64,000 bases of DNA, from assembly GCA_017471965.1 (NCBI GenBank), contig JAFURF010000005.1, forward strand, positions 1-64,000, written 5' to 3'. The notes beneath the pieces were generated by a model. It had not been told where the DNA came from. It made no database searches and saw only the letters and a list, made by a program, of their open reading frames with translations. How positions within the stretch are numbered: the stretch's first letter is position 1; the number at the start of each line of letters is the position of its first letter. The position numbers and the translations under genes are program-made. Below are positions 40,602 to 48,173 of this stretch, in pieces. This stretch comes from Bacteroidales bacterium (lineage in GTDB: Bacteria; Bacteroidota; Bacteroidia; Bacteroidales; UBA932).

Positions 40602-42113
40602 TTACTCAAGGACGATCATGGCCCCTCTGTCTGATTTTCTTAGGCTCTTTGATATGCGCATGTCCTTGATAGGGCGGAGGCTCTGCTGCATTGGAGCCTG
40701 TTCCTCTGTCACCTTGGTCATCGCCATCGGGAATGGTAGATACCCGTTCCATGACGTCATGTCTTCTTCGTTGTATGCAAAGTATCCCATTCCGATATAC
40801 TTGATGGCAGTTCCTTGAATGGTCTGTCCAAGTCCTGATATTGTACCGGTCTGACCATTGTCTTCAGTCTTTCCTATGGCCATCGGCATTTCATCAAATC
40901 CAGCAAGTACGTTCTGAGTCTGTCCTTCAATCGTCAGGCTTGCAATGCCGTAAAGTCCGAAGTAGTAGTAACCGCTTTCCTCAAATTCGACATAGTCAAG
41001 CGTTGTTTCGCGGAATTCGAGATTTCCATTGTTGTAATATACAGGGATAACATACTCACCTACATATTCCCTGATATCCAATTCCGATCCATTCTCTTCC
41101 CAGCCTGTCATCGCATAGATATTGTTGTTGTCGTATGGCAACAGAGTGACCGTATAGGTGGTCGTGAAATCATTGATGTTCCCATCTTCATCCTTAACCT
41201 GATAATTGCTTGTCAAGTCCCAAGTTCCCAGCCACTGGTTGTATGCATCTTCAGCAGTTTCCTCCACAACAGTAAACTCTTGAGATGAGAAGAATCCTGT
41301 CGGCTCTCCCTCAGCATCATATCCTATTGCAAGAGCAACATAGTCGCCATGTTCCATCCTTTGAGCGGCCAACTTGTAACTCTCGTCTACATAAAGGTCA
41401 GACCATTTGTATCCATATGAGAGCAAAAGAGGCACTTCTGTTTCAATCACATACTTGATATAATCCACGATAGTGAACTCGTTGACCTCGAGAAGGTATG
41501 TGTCGACTGTAGTGAAATAGAAGCCTTTGCCCTTTTCGCATTCGATAGTGAAAATTTCTGCTTTCTGTCCCTGGTTCTCGCCTCTCTGATAAGAGATCTT
41601 CCAGTCTTGAGTCTCAGTCATGAGGTCCTTGTTTCTTGTGGTAGTGAACTTGACAGAGGCAGCGGTTCCGTAGAATTCGCCTTTATCTGAGAGACCGAAT
41701 ACAATATATTTATAGTCGGTCTTCGCATCGAGTCCTCTTATGGTCAATGAAGAGGATTTCTGTTTTTTCAGACCGCTGATCTTTCCTTCGTCAGTCATTC
41801 TCTTTATTTCGGCAGCGATGAGTGTCGCATCGTTACCGTCGGCATCCGAGGTTACGAACCCGTACCATGTGTCTTTTGTTTCTCCGTTGTGTGATACCTT
41901 GATCTTTGCCTGATCATGAGAAACCTCCGTAACTTCTAGCGTGAACTCTATACTTTGATTGAGTTTCTCTTCTTCTTTCTGGTCACCGCTGCCTGTGTTT
42001 TCCTCAGGAGTTTCTCCAGGCTTTTCTGTATCTTCCGGATCATTAATTGGTGTACATGCTGCTATCGCTATCGCTGCGACTGCTGTCAGTAAGAATTTGA
42101 ATGTCTTTTTCAT
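40602..42113 (-). CDS. Uncharacterised lipoprotein with fibronectin-like N-terminal domain
   Basis: A 503-aa lipoprotein (AIAIAACTP), an acidic low-complexity spacer (about 22-50), a fibronectin III-like beta domain at about 50-160 (IEFTLEVTEVSHDQAKIKVSH, GLDAKTDYKYIVFGLSDKGEF), then an unassigned beta-rich half (WLGTWDLTSNYQVKDEDGN, TIQGTAIKYIGMGYFAYN). It is the last gene of the left peptidase operon. The lipoprotein at 57825 in the right operon has a comparable plan. Probably a surface binding protein for peptides; no catalytic motif seen. Confidence 0.8.
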   Translation of the reverse strand: MKKTFKFLLTAVAAIAIAACTPINDPEDTEKPGETPEENTGSGDQKEEEKLNQSIEFTLEVTEVSHDQAKIKVSHNGETKDTWYGFVTSDADGNDATLIAAEIKRMTDEGKISGLKKQKSSSLTIRGLDAKTDYKYIVFGLSDKGEFYGTAASVKFTTTRNKDLMTETQDWKISYQRGENQGQKAEIFTIECEKGKGFYFTTVDTYLLEVNEFTIVDYIKYVIETEVPLLLSYGYKWSDLYVDESYKLAAQRMEHGDYVALAIGYDAEGEPTGFFSSQEFTVVEETAEDAYNQWLGTWDLTSNYQVKDEDGNINDFTTTYTVTLLPYDNNNIYAMTGWEENGSELDIREYVGEYVIPVYYNNGNLEFRETTLDYVEFEESGYYYFGLYGIASLTIEGQTQNVLAGFDEMPMAIGKTEDNGQTGTISGLGQTIQGTAIKYIGMGYFAYNEEDMTSWNGYLPFPMAMTKVTEEQAPMQQSLRPIKDMRISKSLRKSDRGAMIVLE

Positions 42114-42141
42114 TGTGTATATTTGATTGATATATTATAAG

Positions 42142-43053
42142 TTAGAAACAGTACCCCAGTCCGATTGCAAAGGTGTTGCCCATTGTCTCGGAACTAAGAA
42201 CATATGCCATATTAAGTTTGATGCCGTACCATTTTACTCCAAGTCCTACGGTTGCAAACTGTGGTACAGGAGATTCGCCGCCATGACGATAACCGGCACG
42301 CACAGAAACAAGGTCGTTGAAGGTATATTCTGCTCCGAGTGCTGCCGCGATGCTCCCTTCAAGGAAATAATCGGCATCCAGAAGAACATCAACGGCGTGC
42401 TTTTCAGCGAACTTTCTTCCATATCCGGCACCAATGCTCACTGATGACGGAAGCGAGAACTTCGCTCCGTTGTCAGATGTTATTGCGGTTCCGATATTGG
42501 CGGCTCCCAGGGCAACTTTCAGTCCGGAAAACGATCCCATCACGAATACGTCTGCTGCGACCGCTCCATATGAATGTCCTTCAGCCAGTGCACTTGTCGC
42601 ATATCCGATGTTTGTTCCAACAGACAGAAAGTCCAGAAACCGATATGCTACACCTGCTCCGATCTGCAAGTCTGTCGGTGAGAATGAACCTGATGGAGCA
42701 CCATTAGCCCCGATGATGTCATATGACGGATTTATTCCGTATGAGAATCCTGCTGCTATGCCGAGTCTGCCTCTCATGTTATATGCTCCGGAAGCAGTGA
42801 TTACATTGCCGGATGTCGGTCCCCACATGGTATATCCGGCCGCAATGTCAAGATCTGTCTCTGCAAATGGGATTACAGCAGCATTAGAAAACGCCGCATT
42901 CGAAACCGATCCTGTCTCGACTAAATCGGCACCGGCCTTACCTAGACTGGAAGCATCAAACTCCGCCGCTACGAACGGAAGCGCCTGAGCGCCTGCTACA
43001 GCAGGCAGCAGAAGCAGAACCGCTGCCACCATAGATGTATGTATCTTCTTCAT
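42142..43053 (-). CDS. PorV/PorQ-like outer-membrane beta-barrel protein
   Basis: A 303-aa protein with a Sec signal (LLLLPAVAGAQ) and a FadL-like barrel pattern. The early FVAAEFDASSLGKAGADLVETGSVSNAAFSNAAV block resembles the start of PorV and related type IX secretion proteins, which begin with gene-family motifs around many Asn/Ala 'NPA'-type turns. It ends GLGYCF. It lies 5 bp after the subtilisin gene, whose product has a type IX sorting domain, so a role in exporting or holding that protease is plausible. The family call is moderate. Confidence 0.7.
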   Translation of the reverse strand: MKKIHTSMVAAVLLLLPAVAGAQALPFVAAEFDASSLGKAGADLVETGSVSNAAFSNAAVIPFAETDLDIAAGYTMWGPTSGNVITASGAYNMRGRLGIAAGFSYGINPSYDIIGANGAPSGSFSPTDLQIGAGVAYRFLDFLSVGTNIGYATSALAEGHSYGAVAADVFVMGSFSGLKVALGAANIGTAITSDNGAKFSLPSSVSIGAGYGRKFAEKHAVDVLLDADYFLEGSIAAALGAEYTFNDLVSVRAGYRHGGESPVPQFATVGLGVKWYGIKLNMAYVLSSETMGNTFAIGLGYCF

Positions 43054-43058
43054 CTCTG

Positions 43059-45641
43059 TCAGATTTTAACGATTGTCTTTTTGTATTCGCCTCCACCGAA
43101 TGACACCCTCATAGTGTAGATTCCCGGAGCAAATGCGCTTATGTCGATTTTTGCCGGCTCGAACGCGCTGGCCTTGACGTTGTCTTCATATACTGTCTTT
43201 CCGGTCTGGCTCACTATTGTCACCTTGGTGTCAGCCATGTCCAAGGTACCGACATAGACAAAATCTGTAGCAGGATTCGGATAGACTGAAAGCGGATCGG
43301 AAGGATCTTTCACCATAAGTCTGAATGTTACTGTTACGGATTCTCCGCGTGCATCGCTTGCCTTGACAGTGACATCTGTGCTTCCGTATGCTATGGCAGT
43401 TATGATCAGCGAATTTCCCTTGACATTGCAGTGTGCCGTCTTTTCGTCAGACATTGTCACCTCATATTTCAACTGCTCACCATCCGGATCACTGAAATAC
43501 TTCGACAAGTCCATAGTCATTTCCTGTCCTTTTGCCTTCATGAAGATATCTTCTGGGTCAGAGACTTTGACCGGTGCCATGTTCTCACGGATAGTGTATT
43601 CTATTTCAGCGGAAGCACTGAGACCGTATTCGTCCGTTGCCTTAATCGTGGATGTATATGTTCCCATATCGACAGCGTTTCCTTTGATGGTGAGACGCCA
43701 CTTGCCGTCTGGAGTAGATGTCAGAGTCTCAGCAGGAGAACCTGATATGAGTTCCACAGTCATCTTATGGCCGTCTGGTTCTGTGACTTCTATGATGATA
43801 TTAATTGTCTCTGAAGGCATCAGTGTAAGGTCTTCTTCAGCGGTGAACTCAATCACAGGAGGATTGTTCCCGGTTGTGTTCAAAGTCACGATGTCCGTGT
43901 ATCCGGAGTAATTTCTGCCATAAGAATATGCCGCCATCTTGATATGATATGTGGTCTCGAATTCCAGGAACGGTATGCTGAACTCTACCTTGTCTCCTGC
44001 TTTTGCATTTGGAGTGACAGTCATGTATCTGACTTCGTTAAGTTCCTTTTCTGTTGCCGCTTCGATCTTCGACCTGTCAGGATCATACATGATCATGAAT
44101 CCGTATGCTGCCTTTCCGTCTTCGTCGGCCGGAACCGTCCATGCAAGGTCAAGATTATTGCCTCGCCCTGTACCTTCGAGGTCGACGACTGCCTCCGGTG
44201 CCTTGTCGTTGCCGTATGCGAACGCGCCATAGGCATCAACAAGACCACCGATCTGATAGGCCTGCGAGATTACAGATTTGTTTGCACTGCCGATAAGTTT
44301 CTCCTTGAGCATCTCATTGGTGAAGCCTGGGCCTCCGAAATGCGATACTATCAGAGCTGCTACACCGGATACATGCGGACAGGCCATCGATGTGCCGCTC
44401 ATCATGCCATAAGAGTTATCCGGCAGGGTGCTGATTATATCCGTTCCAGGAGCGCAGATATCCACCCAGTCTCCGTAATTCGAGAAAGAGGAACGGGTGC
44501 CGTTGGAAGCGATCGAGCCCACTGCTATGACAGATTCGTATGCGGCTGGAGCGGCGTTGGTGATGGTTTCGTTACCTGCTGCGAAGATCACGACACCTCC
44601 CTTCATCGGTGAGTCTGGAAGTTGGTTTCCTAGATTGTCACAACCTGCCCTTCTGATGAAATAATCTATTGCATCTTTGTCTGGGCCAGATATCGTTGCA
44701 TCCATGGCTCTTTCCAATTCGTCTCCGGTAAGTTTGCCGTCACCGTCTGCATCGTATGTATATCCCCAACTGTTCTGCGAAATGACTGCACCATGATCGG
44801 CTCCCCATTTGATGGCCTGAGCGCTGCTGCCCTGGGTGTCAGCCCCATCCTTGAATATCTGGCAACGGAGTATCTTCACGCCGCTTTTGCCTTTCGCATA
44901 GTCTCCGCCTGCAACTCCAACTACACCCTTCCCGTTGTTGCCGACTGCTGCTATGGTTCCAGCCACATGAGTGCCGTGACTGCCTGCCTTGATTACGCTG
45001 TTGTTGTCTACGAAGTTTCTGTGGCCTGAGGCAAGGACGTTTGCGCTGAGGTCCTCATGTGTCAGGTCAACTCCGCTGTCAACGACGCTTACGATCACTT
45101 CAGGATTACCTGCTGTGTAATTGTTCCATACGGGGCGTACATTTATATCAACTCCGGTCTTCTCGCGGTTATATAGTCCCCAAAGATCAGAAGTCAGGTC
45201 ATTGAAGTCATTGTTCCTTATTTTCCGTGCAGGCTCGAATTTTTCGATGCCGGGTACTGTTTCAAGACTTGACCGGGCCTTGGTGACGGGCATGTCAGGA
45301 GAATATTCCACAACATACCACCTGTGAAGGCCGTCCTCTCTGGTTCTTGGTTCAAATTCTCCGGCATGGGGAAAGAGTCGGTACATCCTGGAGATGCCGA
45401 GGTCCTCCAGAACATTGTTCAGCGGTTCCGACTTGGTCGCATGAGAGCCTGAATCAACGGCATCCTCTACTATTGCAGTCAGATCATTGCTGAGGTAAAC
45501 ATATGCCTCACCAGAGACAAAGACATCGGAGACCTCCGCGGAACTGCCTTTATCCGCTTCGGGCACCGATTGTACGAGTTCGTCCTGTACGCATGAAATG
45601 AATGTTACCGCCATAATGAAGGCAGCAAGACAATGCTTCAT
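43059..45641 (-). CDS. Subtilisin-family (S8) protease with type IX secretion C-terminal domain
   Basis: Secreted serine endopeptidase, 860 aa. A lipoprotein-like signal (MAVTFISC) and propeptide-like region (about 20-160) precede the catalytic domain, with D188 (VVDSGVD), H222 (GSHGTHVAGT), an oxyanion Asn in FAAGNET, and S418 (GTSMACPHVSG). A fibronectin-like domain (about 480-590) and two cadherin-like domains (NPPVIEFTAEEDLTL, MAPVKVSDPEDIF) follow, then a type A sorting domain at about 785-860 (LSVYPNPATDFVYVG, GIYTMRVSFGGGEYKKTIV). It follows the susCD and lipoprotein genes across a 72-bp gap that holds a terminator hairpin. The peptides it releases would feed the neighbouring SusCD pair. 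Confidence 0.93.
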   Translation of the reverse strand: MKHCLAAFIMAVTFISCVQDELVQSVPEADKGSSAEVSDVFVSGEAYVYLSNDLTAIVEDAVDSGSHATKSEPLNNVLEDLGISRMYRLFPHAGEFEPRTREDGLHRWYVVEYSPDMPVTKARSSLETVPGIEKFEPARKIRNNDFNDLTSDLWGLYNREKTGVDINVRPVWNNYTAGNPEVIVSVVDSGVDLTHEDLSANVLASGHRNFVDNNSVIKAGSHGTHVAGTIAAVGNNGKGVVGVAGGDYAKGKSGVKILRCQIFKDGADTQGSSAQAIKWGADHGAVISQNSWGYTYDADGDGKLTGDELERAMDATISGPDKDAIDYFIRRAGCDNLGNQLPDSPMKGGVVIFAAGNETITNAAPAAYESVIAVGSIASNGTRSSFSNYGDWVDICAPGTDIISTLPDNSYGMMSGTSMACPHVSGVAALIVSHFGGPGFTNEMLKEKLIGSANKSVISQAYQIGGLVDAYGAFAYGNDKAPEAVVDLEGTGRGNNLDLAWTVPADEDGKAAYGFMIMYDPDRSKIEAATEKELNEVRYMTVTPNAKAGDKVEFSIPFLEFETTYHIKMAAYSYGRNYSGYTDIVTLNTTGNNPPVIEFTAEEDLTLMPSETINIIIEVTEPDGHKMTVELISGSPAETLTSTPDGKWRLTIKGNAVDMGTYTSTIKATDEYGLSASAEIEYTIRENMAPVKVSDPEDIFMKAKGQEMTMDLSKYFSDPDGEQLKYEVTMSDEKTAHCNVKGNSLIITAIAYGSTDVTVKASDARGESVTVTFRLMVKDPSDPLSVYPNPATDFVYVGTLDMADTKVTIVSQTGKTVYEDNVKASAFEPAKIDISAFAPGIYTMRVSFGGGEYKKTIVKI

Positions 45642-45660
45642 AACTGTTGTTTAAAAAGTT

Positions 45661-45693
45661 TAAAAGGTGGGCGGCCAATTGACCGCTCACCTT
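45661..45693 (-). terminator. Intrinsic terminator between the lipoprotein and subtilisin genes
   Basis: Read on the minus strand, an 11-bp stem (AAGGTGAGCGG with CCGCCCACCTT, one G-T pair, 8-nt loop) ends in TTTT. It splits the left operon, and no -7 box was seen in the short remainder before the subtilisin start, so downstream genes probably depend on read-through. Confidence 0.65.
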
Positions 45694-45713
45694 GAGTAAA
45701 TATATCGGTGATG

Positions 45714-46595
45714 TTATTGCTTGCTGAAGACTGCCTTATTCTTATACAAGGAGTAAAATCCGGCTTGGTTAGGGGCAAATCCTGTGCTCTCAAGCCATGC
45801 ACCATATGGATTGGTGATTGTAAGTGTTTTATCTGCCTCTTTATATATCATAATCATGTCTTTGTTTAACTCAGAGAACGTTTCGTTCCATCCCATCAGC
45901 AGTCCTACTTCATACCCTTCCGGAGGAGTAACCAATGTCTGTTTGGCAGCAAATACAATTTCCTTCGTTTCACTGTTGTAGGTTCCGATTATAGCTTCTG
46001 CAAAATCCCCGTTCATCGGGTCAAGCCCTTCTACAACCACATTCTTGTAAGTAGGATCCTCAGTGTCTTCTGATATGGTGAGTTCTGTAGGGATCTCGTA
46101 ACCTTCAAACACATCAATAAGGGTTCCTGTCCATGTGCCCATCAGGAATGTCAGCGGATGGTCAAGATCCTTGATGCTGAATTTTGCGGTAGATATGTTG
46201 CCAACAGATACTCCATCTGTAAGGCTTGAAATCTCCATGGAGAATGACTTTCCTCCAGTGAATGTTCCCTCGAAAGAATTTATTCCGATCACCACGGCAA
46301 GGGAATCGGTATCTCCAGAGAATTTGAGTATGCCATTTTCCGGAGATGTGAGTTCGTAATCAATGTCTTTTTCTGCAGAATCCGGAATCAATTTGATTGC
46401 AATCTGTACTTCTTTACCAGTAGGGTTGTTCAACAGAACAGGCACCTTTACTTCACCTACAGTCTCATCAAATGAGAAAGAGGTTGTATATAACGTCGCA
46501 TAAGTTGTCGGCTCATACTTATATTCTCTGTTGCAAGATACTGACAGAAGAAGAGTAAGAGCGAGTGCGGCAAATATCAGTATGTTTCTTTTCAT
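45714..46595 (-). CDS. Lipoprotein with Calx-beta-like domain (SusE-position protein)
   Basis: A 293-aa lipoprotein (ALTLLLSVSC). Residues about 35-150 (FSFDETVGEVKVPVLLNNPTGKEVQIAIKL, KSFSMEISSLTDGVSVGNISTAKFSIKD) look like a Calx-beta-type domain; the C-terminal half is an unassigned beta domain (GTWTGTLIDVFEGYEIPTEL). It directly follows susD and has a positional and structural counterpart at 56854 in the right operon. Likely a surface accessory binding protein, as SusE is for starch. Confidence 0.8.
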   Translation of the reverse strand: MKRNILIFAALALTLLLSVSCNREYKYEPTTYATLYTTSFSFDETVGEVKVPVLLNNPTGKEVQIAIKLIPDSAEKDIDYELTSPENGILKFSGDTDSLAVVIGINSFEGTFTGGKSFSMEISSLTDGVSVGNISTAKFSIKDLDHPLTFLMGTWTGTLIDVFEGYEIPTELTISEDTEDPTYKNVVVEGLDPMNGDFAEAIIGTYNSETKEIVFAAKQTLVTPPEGYEVGLLMGWNETFSELNKDMIMIYKEADKTLTITNPYGAWLESTGFAPNQAGFYSLYKNKAVFSKQ

Positions 46596-46614
46596 TTCTT
46601 CTATGTTTTAAATG

Positions 46615-48150
46615 TTACTCAGAGACATAGCCGTCATTCTGCACAAGAGACGGTGTGATCTGAATTTCATATGTAGGGATAGGCCAGTTGAACACATGAC
46701 TGCCGGCGGCAAGAGTTCTTTCTGTAAAGCCGACACCTTGCATTACAAGATTCTCGGCTCCGTCCTGCTCAACTCTTGCTTCAAGTCCGTCTCCCCAACG
46801 CTTGATGCAAGATAGACGAAGTCCCTCACCTACGGTTTCTCTGAACCATTCCTTCTTCACGCTGGCTAGGCTGCCATCCGTAAGATTAGCCTTACGTGCT
46901 TTTTGAAGTTCGTTGAGGATGGCTTTTGCCTTGGCCTCGTCTGTGTGACTGTAAGCCTCTGCTACAATGAGATACATTTCTCCTAGCATGATTGGCTTCG
47001 CTGAATGAGCACCGTTCTCTACCTCGCCGTCATAGAGGTTCGGATTCCCTCTATACTTCTGGAATACATATATTCCGCCATAGAATGAACCTTCTACCCT
47101 GAGCGGATATGGAGGGACAGCCTCTGTAGTATAAGTGTCGTCCGTAAGACAGAACCATGATGCAAGACGAAGGTCATCATTACCATATGCAGATACCAAT
47201 GCCTTGGTAGGCAAGTAATAAGGAGAGAAGTATTTCGTGTCTTCGTTCTTGCTTACAAGGGTATAATAGGTGTTCCCCTTCAGTCCCTCAGTTTTTGATG
47301 CATAAAGTTGGATTACAGGTTCTGTTCCAAGTTCGTTAGTGTACTCTGCGAGCATTTTTTCCGCAGTGTTGGCAAGACCGTAGCCTGCCTCTGAGTCAAT
47401 GACATTCAATGCATATTCCGCAGCATTGTCATAGTCCTGTACATCCAGATAGTAGCGGGCCTTGAGAGCATATACGGCATCTACGGTCGGGATTTGTGAC
47501 CTGACTTTCCCTGGAATATCCGCAAGCAGTCCTTCGGCTTCTTCAAGGTCGAGAAGAATCTGGTCATACACATCCTTTACTGTTGCACGTTCCGGTTTCT
47601 CCAACTGGTCGTATACCAGAATGAGAGGGACACACAGGTCAGTGTCTGCTGTGGCCGGGTTGTATGCTGGACCCCAGTGTCTTGCAAGGTGAAGGTAAGA
47701 AGATGCCCTGCAGAATAGAGCAATACCCTTTAGTATAGAAGCGCTTTCCTTAAGTTCTTCAGTTACATTGTCTGCACCTTCGATTGCTATGTTGTAGTTC
47801 TTGATAACAGAGTAGTGGTTTGCCCATACGGCCTCTACTTCCTGATTGCTAGGAGTAAAGGTGTCGTCTGTCTTATGAATTATACCATAATTGTTACCGT
47901 ATCCGAGAACAGCATTGAAACCGTCGCACATAAGTTCGCTCGTGTACGAATATGTTCCGTATTGTACTGAACGATATGAAGCAAGTACACCGCTCTGGAA
48001 TGATGCGACATCGTTCTCGCTGATCAGAAGAGGCTCGTTTTCATCATAGACGATCGCTGTGGTTGGAACGAGATTCATGTCGCAAGACAGGAGTATAACT
48101 GCTGTCATTCCGCCCACGAAGATATTTCTGATTATATTTTTCATATTCAT
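46615..48150 (-). CDS. SusD/RagB-family lipoprotein of the left peptidase operon
   Basis: 511-aa lipoprotein (VILLSCDMN) with the SusD fold (GIALFCRASSYLHLARHWGPAYN, TVDAVYALKARYYLDVQDYDNAAEYA, IMLGEMYLIVAEAYSHTDEAKAKAILNELQKAR). The C-terminal VFNWPIPTYEIQITPSL is the usual SusD ending. It lies 23 bp after its SusC. The substrate is probably peptides, judging from the protease in the operon, as with RagB in Porphyromonas. Two in-frame ATGs 6 bp apart could start it. Confidence 0.93.
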   Translation of the reverse strand: MNMKNIIRNIFVGGMTAVILLSCDMNLVPTTAIVYDENEPLLISENDVASFQSGVLASYRSVQYGTYSYTSELMCDGFNAVLGYGNNYGIIHKTDDTFTPSNQEVEAVWANHYSVIKNYNIAIEGADNVTEELKESASILKGIALFCRASSYLHLARHWGPAYNPATADTDLCVPLILVYDQLEKPERATVKDVYDQILLDLEEAEGLLADIPGKVRSQIPTVDAVYALKARYYLDVQDYDNAAEYALNVIDSEAGYGLANTAEKMLAEYTNELGTEPVIQLYASKTEGLKGNTYYTLVSKNEDTKYFSPYYLPTKALVSAYGNDDLRLASWFCLTDDTYTTEAVPPYPLRVEGSFYGGIYVFQKYRGNPNLYDGEVENGAHSAKPIMLGEMYLIVAEAYSHTDEAKAKAILNELQKARKANLTDGSLASVKKEWFRETVGEGLRLSCIKRWGDGLEARVEQDGAENLVMQGVGFTERTLAAGSHVFNWPIPTYEIQITPSLVQNDGYVSE

Positions 48151-48173
48151 AGTCTTTATTTTCTGTTCCGTTT

